Assembly (NCBI RefSeq): GCF_032062135.1 | Contig: NC_092861.1 | Span: 124,122,866-124,186,865, forward strand | DNA from: Pyxicephalus adspersus | Taxonomy: Eukaryota; Chordata; Amphibia; Anura; Pyxicephalidae | DNA length: 64,000 bases | Direction: 5' to 3' | In this document: positions 34,776 through 46,723 of the stretch, one piece after another | How the letters are laid out: each line of letters opens with the position of its first letter | How positions within the stretch are numbered: position 1 is the stretch's first letter | Position numbers and translations under genes: made by a program | The notes under the pieces: generated by a model | Databases searched by the model: none | The model's input: the letters and a program-made list of their open reading frames with translations, nothing else | Told to the model about the DNA's origin: nothing

Positions 34776-34908
34776 TTAGATTATAAGCTCTTTGGGGCAA
34801 GGTCCTCTGCTCCTCCTGTGCCACTGTCTGTCATTTTAATCCCTATTTAATGTACAGCATTGCATAATATGTTGATGCTATATAAATACCGTTTAATAAT
34901 ACCTGTCA
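34776..34908 (+). mobile_element. L2-type LINE 3' end
   Basis: TTAGATTATAAGCTC, GGCAAGGTCCTCTGC, CACTGTCTGTCATTT and GCTATATAAATACC follow the LINE 3' end pattern. Confidence 0.8.
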
Positions 34909-35617
34909 AATTTTAAAACATTTTAGACATTTTGGCATATAAATAAAGTATGTAAAATATATATATAATGCTTGTGGGTGGACTTTCTATTCAAGTGATA
35001 AAGCATAACAAGAGAAAGTGTAGGAATGTTTTTTTTTCTTGTAAATACCAGAAAAAAACCTTTGCTCAGGTTGCCACATTACATAAGGCCAGTCATGTGT
35101 AACATCAACTGTGAAGTGGACATGAACTCAAAAAGTGAATATTTGAGTTTTGTTTGAATTTGTCCTGAAAATGTACACTGCAGTTTCTGGTATGTAAGGC
35201 ACAGGCACTCCCCTCCCTACTGCATTAAAGTTGTATCTGCATTGTTCGATCATCTGCATTGCTGCTTTTTAGTGATAGTTTTATGTGGCATACAACTTGG
35301 CAATGTCACCACTGTGCCTGTCATTGTTCCCTACGCTGGAGGCTTTAACATGAGGAAGTACAGCCTTGCCTCTACCAAGATGGCTACCTCCACAAGACAG
35401 TGTAGTACAAGGCATGGTAGGTAAGTAATGGAATGAAAATCAGCTTCAGGTAGACTGCAGGCTATGCTTTTGAGTATTTTTTTGCACTCTGCCTAACTTT
35501 TTTTAAGCACAGTTACAAGGGTATGGTTATTTTCAACTAAATTGCTGCAATGTTTTTACAGGACATTACTGCACAGTCTTTTCTCTGAACTGCTCTATTA
35601 ACCCACACTCCTACTAA

Positions 35618-36041
35618 AAGTGGAACTAAACACAGTTGGTACCCACCTGTCCGAATGCTGTCTGCATTCTGATCTTCATCCTTCCTGGATCTTCGGGTCA
35701 GGGTGACATTCATTCAGTGTGGCACTGGCCAAGGATAGCAGGAATACTGGGTATTCCTGGCAACAAACGCTGAGCTGTACATGCAAAACTCATTTCACTT
35801 CTGAATAGGAATCCCCAATGATCTTTTATGTCTTTCAGAAATTCAAATTGCCAGGGTCGCCTAAAGTAGTCTGTGTCATCTTTTCTACATTATGACCAGT
35901 TTACTGCAATGCTCCTTACAGTTGGGTGTACCTGCTGGTTTTTGCCAGGAGTCATTAGGCTCTCCAGGTTCCAAAGAACCATAAAAGCAGGGTAGGAAGT
36001 ACTGAACTTTTTTTTTCTTTTTTATAGTTTAGTTCTACAAT
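35618..36041 (+). mobile_element. TTAA-family-type MITE
   Basis: The left end AAAAGTGGAACTAAACAC and right end GTTTAGTTCTACAATTT are inverted. There is no exact TTAA duplication and no coding capacity. Confidence 0.5.
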
Positions 36042-36224
36042 TTATATTTACTGTTCTTTGATTGCTCATATTTATTTTCTGTTTCAAGAGTTTCATTGTT
36101 CTTAAGAGAACTTTCATCATAAGAGAAACTTTTGTCAAAGGGGTAAAATTATTAAAGTTGTGATTGTCCTTTTAATTATTAAAGAAGTCTTTAAAAGCAG
36201 AACCATCATCCGAATTTTAATAAT

Positions 36225-36411
36225 TTTCTACCCTTTTATGTACGGTAAAAATTACCTTCTTTTTTTTGGGGGGGGGGGGATGTGAAGCCCCTCCCCTTCT
36301 GCCACTGCGATAAAAGACAGAAGGAGCATAGAGCCTCCTGGGATACCTATGTCACACATCCCAGGGGGCTTCTGGCTACTCCTTCTGCAGGTGCAAAACC
36401 TCCAGGAGGAT
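36225..36411 (+). mobile_element. TTAA-family MITE, partial (copy 4a)
   Basis: CTACCCTTTTATGTACGG, then GCATAGAGCCTCCTGGGATACC and the CTCCTTCTGCAGGTGC block. It is truncated on the right, where it meets copy 4b in opposite orientation. Confidence 0.6.
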
Positions 36412-36429
36412 TGACATGAGTACAGATAA

Positions 36430-36856
36430 ATTATTATTTTTTTTTTTTACACTTACCTTTAATCGCGCAGAGCAGTCGACCGGTTCGGTGGTTTCTTCCA
36501 TCAGTTCCCGCATCATTCCGGCATCTGTCTTTGAGCCGGCATCCTCTCCTCTTCTTCCAGGTCCTTATTACTGCGTCACCCGACGTATGCTTGAGATCGT
36601 CTTTTTTTGCCCGGGCTGCTTGGGCATGCACAGAAGGAGCACCCAAGAGCCTCCTGGGATGCGTGACATAGGTATCCCGGGAGGCTCTGCGCTCCCATTC
36701 ATTCTAGATCACCTAGGCAATCGAGAAGTAAGAGGGAAGTACTGCACCCTTTAAAAAAAAAAAAAAAAAAAGGTGTTGCACTTAAAAAAAAATACAAACA
36801 ATCAAAGTTGTTTAAGTTGTAAAGTGAAAATTCTGAGTTTAGGTACACTTTAAGTT
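36430..36856 (-). mobile_element. TTAA-family MITE (copy 4b, minus)
   Basis: The right end GAGTTTAGGTACACTTTAA is the family start in reverse, with GGCATGCACAGAAGGAGC, TCCCGGGAGGCTCTGC and a long A run inside. It forms an inverted pair with 36225-36411. Confidence 0.65.
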
Positions 36857-36899
36857 CCTTTTTGAACAGCTTTCATGAATGTCTGACAAGGACTCTTGA

Positions 36900-38660
36900 T
36901 CTATTAGTAAAAGAATATCCAATATGAGTGTCAAAAGGTACTGCTTGCTGGGATCATCATAAGTTTTTATAAGTTGACAATACATGCTCATGTGCAAAGA
37001 GTCCCATGATTGCATGATTTGCTGTAGTTACAGTGTTAATCAAGTACAAAAATGCTGATTATAGACATGAAATTGTCCTCGCTCTGTCTGTTTTAGAAAG
37101 AGTGAGCTTCGACCTTATGTCTAGAGACAACAGCTGGCATCTCCAACTGACAAATGGTGGGAGGATAACAAAGAGAAATCAGAAAACCTTGTTTCGTTGC
37201 TGTTATTTTCCAATGACATATGTGGTCAAGAACTGGCTGCCTGATTTTTCCCTTCTCAATATATTTTACCACACGCTGTTGTGATCTGAGCTGATACCCA
37301 AATCAATAGAAGTTGTTTAATCCTTTGATGTTGTTGGCCTTTATTCTTAATAAACACCCAATGCATTTCTTAACAAGTGCAAACAGTTTCAGTGATTCAG
37401 TCATTATCTATGTACAAGAAAAAAAACAGCTTCTTGCATTCATCACCTGAATTACAGGTAGTATGTGTTTATAAAATATGCAAGTTATGTAAGTAACATT
37501 TGGCTGACCGGCCTTGTTTTCACACAGAGCGCCTTCTCTTTCACGCGCCTAGAACATAATTACAGGGATCAACGTGCAGAGCACACAGTTCCTGGGATTT
37601 ACATGCTGGAGACGGTCACATTTCTTGTTAAAGACACTGCGCTGCAGATCTAGCAGATTTGTTTCTCTAATAGATCTTGTGGGAACATCAATATTTTAGC
37701 TTTTCTCAGAACATTTTATCTTTTTGTGGTTCACAAAGTGCCAAGAGTAAATTAAGTTTTTAACAGCCGTCTAATGAACGATGTTAAAGGTTATTTCTCA
37801 GTGGAGATGTCACAATCATGTTTTACTAAAAAGATCTACCAGTCATGATGTAATTTATTTTCACTTTGTACTACGGAGATGAAACTAAATATTTGGCAGA
37901 GAAATCGAAACCAAATGAAAGGAGGCTAATACAGAGGAAATACAAAGACTACCATTAGTAACCCTCTTTTCTCAAAATGCTAGTTCCCTGGTTGTAATAT
38001 TGATCCAAATTCTCTAACTTTCTGACCAGAAACAGATATTAAAACCTGTTTTGACTTTGCTCAAGCTTTCTTTTTACTGCTGTGGATCCGTGACTCTGCC
38101 AGGTAAAATATTGAAAATGGAAACAGCCAGAGTAATAACATTTTTAGAAGGGGGTTCAGCAATATTAGTCTCCATAGGTTTATCACCCCTCTGGCCAAAA
38201 GAAACCCGGAATAAATGATTAGTTCATTAAAACATAAAATATCAAATTCAACACGTGTACAATATTTCATTGTAACCCAGAAAGTTCCTGTGCAGTATGT
38301 TTTTCTGCCACTTGATGTCCTTAGTCTGATGACCATGATCATTCACCACACTTCCTATATGCCCAGATCATTCTAGACCTGTCCCAGCCTGTTCTGGACA
38401 GTGAAAGAAGAAATATTACAGTAAGGAGTTTTTCTCCCTGTCACTCGGCTTTCACTTTTTATTGGCATGCTTCTTGTTAGCACATGAAATATTTGATTTA
38501 TTTACTGCTTTTTTCTCACACTTTAGCTCATACAAGATCATATTGGTCAAATGTACTTGAAAGGAAACTGAAAATGAGCCAATGTACTTTTAATGTGCCT
38601 TAAATTTGTTTAGTAGATATGGGAAAATACAATGGAGTCTTGCTAGAGAGTCAGCATTGC
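36900..38660. other. Intergenic stretch, nothing recognised
   Basis: AT-rich sequence with short ORFs only. No repeat family, RNA gene or coding exon that I can support. Confidence 0.45.
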
Positions 38661-38661
38661 C

Positions 38662-39121
38662 ACATAAAAGGGTAGACAACCGTTTTATTTAAAGTAAAAA
38701 TTCTGTTTGTGTTTTTGTTTTTAAAATGGGTGAAGCACCGCCCCCTTATTCTCGATTGCCTAGGCAATCAAGAATGAGTGGGAGCATAAAGCTTCCTGGG
38801 ATACCTACATCACGCATCCCAGGAGGCTTTTGGCTGCTCCTTCTGCATATGGGCAGTGAGATCGGCAACTTTTTTTCTAATCTACGTAACGCGATCTTGC
38901 GCCTACGCAGTGTGAGGTCTGGTGACAAAGAAGGAACAACCAGGAAGAAGAGAGGAGAAGACGGCGGCCCCTGGCGCTTCCTCTCCGCCAGCCCAAAGAT
39001 GAATACCAGGAGGACGCGAGACCCAATGGAAGAAACCTCCTGACGGACAGACTGATCTGCGGGATTGAAGGTAAGTGTGATTTTATTGTTTTGTGTGAGT
39101 TTTGGGTTTACTTCCGCTTTA
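38662..39121 (+). mobile_element. TTAA-family MITE (copy 5)
   Basis: The left end is truncated at ACATAAAAGGGTAGACAACC. The core contains CTTGCGCCTACGCAGTG (NRF1-like) and AAGACGGCGGCCCC (YY1-like). The right end GGTTTACTTCCGCTTTAA is intact. Confidence 0.65.
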
Positions 39122-39331
39122 AATAAAAAACAGTATCAATGTATTCAATAATTTTATATAAAATCACATTTGTTAAACAAAATTTGAAAGCAACAAAATG
39201 TACAAAATAGTACCTCCACATATCCACAATCATGGCCCAATATATTGCAGACAAAAAAACTAGTGCCTATTAAACAAATATATTTCATGCAACATATTTT
39301 TACCTTCAGTAAATGAGAATATCAATCATTC

Positions 39332-39379
39332 ATGTTTCAATGCGTTTCGCAGATATAAATCCGCTTCATCAGGAAACAT
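39332..39379 (-). ncRNA. Hammerhead-ribozyme-like motif
   Basis: Read on the minus strand: a 7-bp stem I (ATGTTTC with GAAACAT), core CTGATGA, one extra A, a 6-bp stem II (GCGGAT, loop TTAT, ATCTGC), then GAAAC and GCATT before stem I closes. This is the layout of the minimal type-I hammerheads reported in Penelope-like elements. Departures are the extra A between the core and stem II and a C-A mismatch in the two-pair stem III. A Penelope-type reverse transcriptase lies 2.8 kb away on the same strand. Activity is doubtful. Confidence 0.4.
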
Positions 39380-39399
39380 TTATATACTAGAGTAAGAAC

Positions 39400-42180
39400 T
39401 AGAATGAAATACACAATAAATCAACACACACAAATAACAATAACAAATTATAATCCAATAATGCATTTATGGTATAGACAGACCAATTATACTTTTTATG
39501 TCTGGACGGAGGTAGTACAAGGCAGGGAATACTGCAAACATATGGGTGAATATCCAAGTGCACAACATACAAAGTGGTAATTCTGTATAAATGGTTATAT
39601 GATGTGCTTAAACTTTGTACTATTATGTGTCTGTGACTGCAGCAAGGACAAAGTTGCAAAAAAGGGAATGAACAATGTTTACTATACGGCCATCAGAAGG
39701 ACAGTATAATTGGTAACTAGTGTACACATCAGCCAGTTACTAAAGTTCATGGAGGGTGCTGTTATTGGCTGGTGTAACAACCACAGGGAACTCCTTGACT
39801 GCTCAGTCCTGCAGGACCCAGCTTGGCAAATCACCCGACTCGCCATCTTCAGCCTCTGTCTTGGCCTGGATGCTTGAAAGAGTAGGAAGCTTGTAGTTGA
39901 AATTGAATCCAAGAATTCCTCTCCTCCATCACTAGCATAGCATCAAATTACTGACAAAAATTACTGGACCTGTAAACTACAGGAATGCCTGAGTGAAAGT
40001 CAATAGTACTGAGAATGTAGACTGTGTTCCCTATATATACATCAATGCTTATACAACATTTTAGAGCTGTCACAAGAACAGACAAGGGTATATTTTCCGT
40101 TGAGGTTACTTGCTCTGGTGACAACTAGGAGTAGATTTTTCCATTGCTTTGAAGATACTTCCTTCATGTTGTGCTTCCTGGGAAAAATGTGAAGGGAAAT
40201 CTAGAGAACAGAAAAAAACAGTGCCAGTGATCTTGACGGTTTTCAACATTATCTAGGACAAAGGTATTGCACTTTAACCACAACCACTTTAACCGGTAGG
40301 GTCCTCACACAGCAAGTGATTGAATCTGCTTTCCGAGTTGCCTGGAGTGTTAACATTTAAGTATATTTATTAAACATAATGTTAGCACATACTTTACCAG
40401 ACTTCATGTATGTAGCAAAGAGGCTTTAATTTAGCCACAGAGACACCCTTGAAATAATTTACCGGTCTCAAAAAACGTTCGTATAATCAATTTGTTGGCG
40501 CTGAAGCGCAGAATTCACCTCTTACAGACAGCCAAAATGATCTTTGGGATCATCCAGCTGACACTGCCAAGTGGTGTCGGTCCCAGAACTTTGCAGGAAC
40601 AACTAAATGAGAATCAGTCAGCCACAGCTCAAGGGACCCCTAGCAGGCTGGAACTATGGAGTTTTATAAAAACCTTGATAAGAATGGCTACTCTAGTGAT
40701 TTTGGGAATTCCTTTGTTAAATTTCAAATGCAGAACTGGGTTTATCAGATTACTACAATAGCAAACAAGCAAAACTGCTGCAATACAAAAAGCAAGCTCA
40801 AAGTAATACAATATATTACAAATTTAAATATGATAATGTATGTTTTCACAACATAAAATAACAAGTACTCACAACGTGTGTTAGTTCTTAATACAAATAT
40901 GCATTTGTAGATTATGTGTTGAAAGGAAAAGATAATGTGAGCCCAGATTATCAAAACAAGTCATTGTTTGTGTAATGAGCCACAGCCACATTAGGGATTT
41001 CACATGTGCTACAAAAAATATGTGTTGGTAGCTTCTACAAGCTGTCAAGTATTTAGTTTTGTTTTGGTATTAAGGAATGTCAAGGTTTATTACTACCTTA
41101 CTACTATCCATCAAGCAGAAGCATAATTGCTCACTAAGTGTCTGCCACATGGTCATACATTTTTTTGGGTGGAGAGTAAACTTATATCTCTGAAAAGCAG
41201 AAATTGGCTGCTTTTTTATTGATTTATTAAGATTGTAAAAATGTGCTGCATTAGGTGTTGTTACATTAGGTGTTGTTTGCTAGAACCACATCCCTTGATA
41301 GCACCCATTTCTACTATATACTTCTGCCATTGGTAATTGTTACTCATACGATTGGTGATCAAGTCCACGTCACATCCACACCCCATATTGTCCCCTAGCC
41401 TTTCCGACCCTGTATCCCCCTGTGTGTGTTATTCTAATGTATGGAGATTTTAGTCTTTAATACTGTTGTTCTAAGCTATTTCTATACCTTTTGAAACTGC
41501 AAAGTCTTTGTTTGTTATACATTTGTTATTTTTTTAAAAATGTTTTTTTTTTTNNNNNNNNNNNNTAATAATAATAATAATAATAATCTTTACCTGCTTT
41601 ATCTGCTCTTTTCATTAAATATGTGTGTATCTCTCTATATAAAGGTCTATGACAATTGTGAAAAAGATTTATTTGTTTTATGTGTCAAAATACGCAGAAA
41701 CACAAAAGAAAGTTTAGAATTAAAAACAAACAAAACTTTTTTTGCTATTTTTTAACACATTATATGTAATCACTAATCAATAGCCCTTTGGTTTAATCAA
41801 CCAGTCGAAAATTAAAATCTTATAAGTTAAATTGTCCTGCAACACATTATTGGCTAAAAGGCTGCCAACCACAACAAGGCAGAGCAGAACCTACAGTAAA
41901 AGTACACTAACCTAGTAGATGCCATTCCTATTTTTTCCAGTTTACAGTACTATAAGGTGCATGATCTTCTTGTTTGGTTTGGTTGTCCATCTGTGTGCCT
42001 AGCACTTGTGTACATGCTTGTCAGTGGTCTGCTGGTACATTTGTGTTAACGTAAACTGTGTGTTTGGTGCCCAACGCATGTTTGTCCTTAGATTTCGGTG
42101 ACAACGAGAGGAGACAATTGCCTGCAGAAATATCATCATTCCTACATTTTTAGCAATAATAAATGATTTATAGGTAAAGG
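39400..42180. other. Intergenic stretch, possibly part of a decayed Penelope element
   Basis: It lies between the hammerhead-like motif and the reverse-transcriptase remnant on the same strand. I looked for a GIY-YIG endonuclease and did not see one. It includes a 12-N gap and a TAA repeat. Confidence 0.35.
41554..41587. repeat. 12-N gap followed by a (TAA)n repeat
   Basis: N at 41554-41565, then seven TAA units. T-rich sequence precedes the gap. Confidence 0.9.
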
Positions 42181-42189
42181 TATGCTCTT

Positions 42190-42750
42190 GGGGAGGAGTT
42201 TAGCAAAAGCTTTTTTCCAAACTTGAGCTTAAATAATAATAGATAGGGGTAGCAAACATAAAGTCCATGTATTTCCAAAAAGATGATTAACATGTTTCAC
42301 AGGGAATGCTCCAAATGTGTGCTGTAGATCTATGGTAAAAAATAGTATACAAACTATTTTGTAATCTTTAAAGATGAAAAGATCTAGTAATGCAATATGA
42401 TATGCATGATACATTTTTTATTATAAAAAGTTTTACTTTATAAATATTTGTATTAATATACTGCAGTCATGTAAATAATCTTCTGACTCTGTCCAAAGGA
42501 TAAAGATATCATCAATGTACCTGTGCCATACTAGAATATGGCACAGATATACAAAATTACTTTTCACCTTAGTGATAGGAGACAGCAAGACAGATAGTAG
42601 ACAGTGACATAAGATAGCAAGTGGTGAGGGGGAGAACACATGAAAAGGTACAATATGTGTGCGCCCTGTTGATGTTGAGGACATTGAGCCTTTTTGGTAT
42701 TTTTTTTGTAATAATACCAGTAGGATGAGTCTAAGAGATTGACGCAAAAC
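42190..42750 (-). mobile_element. Decayed Penelope-type reverse transcriptase
   Basis: A minus-strand frame contains LVWHRYIDDIFILWTESED; the catalytic YIDD is at 42508-42519. A YIDD motif in this context is typical of Penelope-like elements, whereas L2/CR1 LINEs have YADD. Downstream, in a shifted frame (42229-42414), LLDLFIFKDYK and FPVKHVNHLFGN recall the conserved FLDL and HPKHL blocks after the palm domain. Frameshifts and stops show it is dead. Boundaries are approximate. Confidence 0.6.
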
Positions 42751-43475
42751 ATTCTAAATGATATTTGGAAACCACATTACCCTCAAGTTTTCTGATACCA
42801 ATTCTTAACAATACTCATCAAACATATTTTCCAATATTGCAAGTGATTTGTAATTACTATGTTTGTTGGATAGTTTTATTTTGATATCCCCATTATTTTG
42901 CAACATAAGTAAAGCATGTTGTTGTAACATACCAAGGTTTGGAGGAGTTGAGGTAAGCCTTAGCTTTTAAATAGTAGCTAATTCACACTGTACCAAATTT
43001 TCCATGTATTGGGTAATATTTAACAGTGGAAATTTGTTTTCTTGTCTTATATATAAGGAAGGTTTTTTTTCTGTTCAGATATAAATCTGTGCAAAGTTTG
43101 GAACATTTCTGACGTAGGTTGTTAAGATCCTTAAGTACCTACAGTCTTTTCATGTAGGTTTATATAAACATTCTTTAATTAGCTTGATGTTGAACTACCA
43201 GATTGGCTATCTTTGTCATAAATAATATTAAAAATTCAATTTCTGGTAAAAAGCATAATGTCTTTTGTAACTTTAAATATATCAGCAGGGACAAAGATTA
43301 GGTTTAAAGTTTTAAATTTCAAAGTTTGAAACATTGCCCATTTTAGTTCTTTGAGAAGAACTGAATGAGTTCCAATAAGGTTGCAATGGAGGGGCAGTGT
43401 CTTTGATGGGGTTCAATGTCTCTACAAAGAAAGGAAAGGTGGGGAAATGTCGTTTTCAGTCTAGCTCCCAACAAA

Positions 43476-43704
43476 GGGCCTGATTTATTAAAGCTCTTCA
43501 AGGCTGGAGAGGATACACTTTCATTGGTGAAGCTGGGTGATCAAGCAAGCCTGTAGTAGGTTTCCTAAAGTCATTTACTATTAGTTAAAAATGTTTTCAA
43601 TCCTGGGCCAGATCCATTCCAGTTTTTTTTTTTTTTTGGATTACCCAGGTTCAGTGATGAAAGCATATCCTCACCAGTCTTGGAGAGCTTTAATACATCA
43701 GGCT
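43476..43704 (+). mobile_element. Inverted-repeat MITE (GGGCCTGATTTATTAAAG family)
   Basis: GGGCCTGATTTATTAAAGC at the left is answered by the inverted GCTTTAATACATCAGGC at the right. Inner blocks CTGGAGAGGATACACTTTC and CATATCCTCACCAG are also inverted. Two more copies lie at 51259 and 52051. Confidence 0.75.
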
Positions 43705-44222
43705 TTTTGTCAATCTGCGTGTTTGAAAAAGTTTCAGTGTTTTTGTGCTTTTTTTAAGTTCAAAGTTTTGCCTAATAGAGAAGCGATCCAAGAGGCCTAA
43801 AATAGATAAGGAAGTGAAAGTGACATTGAGTGGTGTAAATCACTCAGTGATGTAAATCTGTTGATAGGTACTTCCATTTCCAAGCCAGTAGGTACTTCCA
43901 TTTCCATGCCATTGCTTCAGATGAAATATCATATGGACTGATGATGGTGGGTAGTCATTTATATAGAATTTTATGATTTATGGAAGTGGATGAATTTCCT
44001 TCATCAAGCTAGGTATTTGTGATACAGTAGTGAAGAAGATGAAATAAGATGAAATACCAGGGGACCGAGTTCATCATTTGATTTATTGTGCACTGGATTA
44101 TTGTATTTTTATACTCTATGCCTTGATCTTTGTACTTTAGTCCTTTTTTTATGCTTTCCTATTTTTAATAGCGAAAGCATCACATTTTTTTTCCATATAT
44201 TAGTTCTGTTTGAGTGAATTCT

Positions 44223-44377
44223 AAGGACCCTATTTATAAAACTGGAAATCAGACATTTCCTTAAACATTCCCTGGTGGAAATCTTCCAGGTCCACGTGTT
44301 TTAATGGCAGTAATTGACTCCCACCAGGAAATGTTTGAGGGAATGTCAGATTCTCTGTTTTATAAATAGAGCCCTAA
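44223..44377. mobile_element. Foldback MITE
   Basis: The left arm (CCCTATTTATAAAAC) and right arm (GTTTTATAAATAGAG) are inverted, as are ACATTCCCTGGTGG and CCACCAGGAAATGT inside. A relative lies in an XPO1 intron at 5541. Confidence 0.7.
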
Positions 44378-44767
44378 ATGTTTCATTTTTTGGCTAATAA
44401 TCTTTTTCCTATGCAAACATTGTATGCTTTTTGCTACAACACTGAAATTGTATATCAAATTTTTTAACTTCACTTTTTTGGGACATTGGTTTAAATTCTG
44501 TTTCCTTTTCTTTAATTCAATGTCAACATTGGGTATGTTTGCAAATATCTCTTACACCAAACAAGCTAATCTATTCTTCAATGTATAGTAATGTAATTTA
44601 TTATGCCCGTGTTATGCTAAATTTTTCCCCCAAAATTTTCCAAAAGTTTTGGAAATGGGAATGGGGTTCAACTTCCTGATTCTCTGAATTGGAAAATTCA
44701 TTGGAAACTTCCTTTAAGCTCCCCTACCATTCTCCTCCTAAATACTGAGCATACAGATGCCTGCTAG

Positions 44768-45160
44768 ATACAAATGGGGCTTCCCTGTTTGCTGTGTGCA
44801 GAATGGGGGCTTGAAGGGGGGAGGGGGTGGTTTGCATAACTTGCAGAATACATTTTTTGCTAAACACAGCTGAGGTTGTGGGTGATCTTAAGGGGGGGGG
44901 GGGGCTCTTTCTGCAACCTCCAGAAGTTAATAAATGTCTAGGCTCCATAAAGATTTTTTTTTTTTGCTGTGTTTTTGATTAACTCACAGTGAGGATGTTA
45001 TACAGTAACTGACACCATGCTGCCTAATATTATGTTAAGACAAACATCTGTCCTAATTGTATTTATTAAAATAATGTATCTGTTCTGACTTGCATACAAA
45101 TTCAACTTAAGAACAAACCTACAGTCCCTATCTCATATGTAACCCGGGGACTACTTGTAT
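44768..45160 (-). mobile_element. Mariner-like MITE (CAAGTAGTCCCCGGG end)
   Basis: Shares long stretches with 55334-55799, for example AACACAGCTGAGGTTGTGGG and CAAACATCTGTCCTAATTG. The right end, reversed, is ATACAAGTAGTCCCCGGG. The left end is truncated. Confidence 0.6.
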
Positions 45161-45749
45161 AGTAAAACAAAAAAAAGAGAAGGAAAAAAATATATATTAG
45201 AGATCTATAAATTCCCTTGAAAAAAAATATTTATATTCTCAAACCTATGTCAAATTGTTACAACAAGTCATTCCAAAGTGAAAGTAAACATCAACATCTG
45301 AAGCAACACCCTTCTTGGTATTTAGCCCGGCTGGGCAGGGCTAAAAAGAAAAAAAAAAAAATCACCCCAAGGTGAACTAGTAAATACAACTTGCAAGTGT
45401 TAAATAACTGAGAGGCATAGTATGTAAATGTAAATACAAAACAAGAAGTAATATATACAAATTTTGAAAAGTAATACAATCAGGTGTACAGATAAAAGTG
45501 ATTTATGCTTAGCGTATCCATTCCGTACCAAGGAAATGGAAAATTCTCAAAGCTGGTGCTCAAACTACAAATAAAACACATGGGGAGAATGTTGGGGGGT
45601 GTTACTAAAAATGTATTTCTTTTTAAATACAATATTTTTATTATTGTAACATACCGGTATGTCTATATTAATCACAGACTGATTACAAATAATCTTACTT
45701 TGTAAAGTGCTCAAATTCATGTTTGGTAATATGGTACCTAAATAGCATC

Positions 45750-45900
45750 TTAGATTGTAAGATCTTCGGGACAGGGTCCTCTCCTTCTTCTGTGTCACTG
45801 CCTGTCTGTCATTTGCAACCCCTATTTATTGAATGTACAGCACTGCATATTATGTTAGCACTATATAAATACTGTTAAATAATATTAATATTATTAATAA
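45750..45900 (+). mobile_element. L2-type LINE 3' end
   Basis: TTAGATTGTAAGATCTTCGG, GACAGGGTCCTCTCC, GTCATTTGCAACCCC and ACTATATAAATACTG, ending in TAATAT repeats. Confidence 0.8.
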
Positions 45901-45971
45901 AAAATGGTACTAAGAGAGATAGGAAAGGTATGCCCAGTACTTATGTAAATCTGTCTTACCTTTACTTACAA

Positions 45972-46026
45972 TGATTATTATTAAAAAACAGGATTTATAT
46001 AGCGCCAACATATTACGCAGCGCTGG
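45972..46026 (-). mobile_element. LINE/SINE tail fragment
   Basis: TTTATATAGCGCCAACATAT and TACGCAGCGCTG are the reverse complement of the shared tail. Confidence 0.75.
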
Positions 46027-46029
46027 TTC

Positions 46030-46486
46030 TACATAATGTTATCTTGTTTTTTAGGGGGAGGCAATGTTCTTTATCATCATCTATCCTTATGCCTTATCTA
46101 TAAAATCTTTTTAACCACCATCTAATGATATCTATTGGGGAAGGGGGAGTTTAACCTGTCATATCAATGTACTTTATCCATAAAACCTGTCTGTCCTCCT
46201 AGTATTCTATCTGACAAATCCATATACTATATTTATCTATTTTATTTTATTATAAATTAACTGCGCAGGGAACTATTTACCTATGTTCTTTATCTATAAA
46301 TTATATATTCACTATAAGACTTTTGTGTGTGTGTAGGGGGGGGGGGGGTAATCTATCTATATCTTATCTATTTATATATTTTATGTCTAAAAACTGAACC
46401 TTTTATGCATTTATGAACGCTATATATTCTATAAATCTGTACACTTCACCATCAGCACCATCTACTGGATAAATTAGGAAAGCCAC

Positions 46487-46541
<55 letters not shown>

Positions 46542-46720
46542 CTTACCAGACCAGAGATAAATGAAGTTTGTGAAAAGGCAGAGGTCAGAGCATGTAGGAC
46601 TTACACAAAGAGAAAGATGCCATTACAGACATCTGCAATGTGATTGGGAAATGATGGCTTCTGCAGCCTGATCCTTATCTTCATATTCTGCATTCTGCTT
46701 ACACTCCATACCTATGCATC
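46030..46720. other. Stretch downstream of the five-exon candidate gene
   Basis: Contains the AGAT microsatellite and, near 46245-46256, minus-strand AATAAA signals that could serve as a distant polyadenylation site for the candidate gene. Nothing else is recognised. Confidence 0.35.
46487..46541. repeat. (ATAG)n microsatellite
   Basis: An uninterrupted tetranucleotide repeat of about 13.75 units. Confidence 0.95.
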
Positions 46721-46723
46721 CTC

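Noticed and set aside
46487..46541. Regular repeat that might suggest a CRISPR-like array
   Set aside because: It is a plain tetranucleotide microsatellite in a vertebrate genome, with no spacers.
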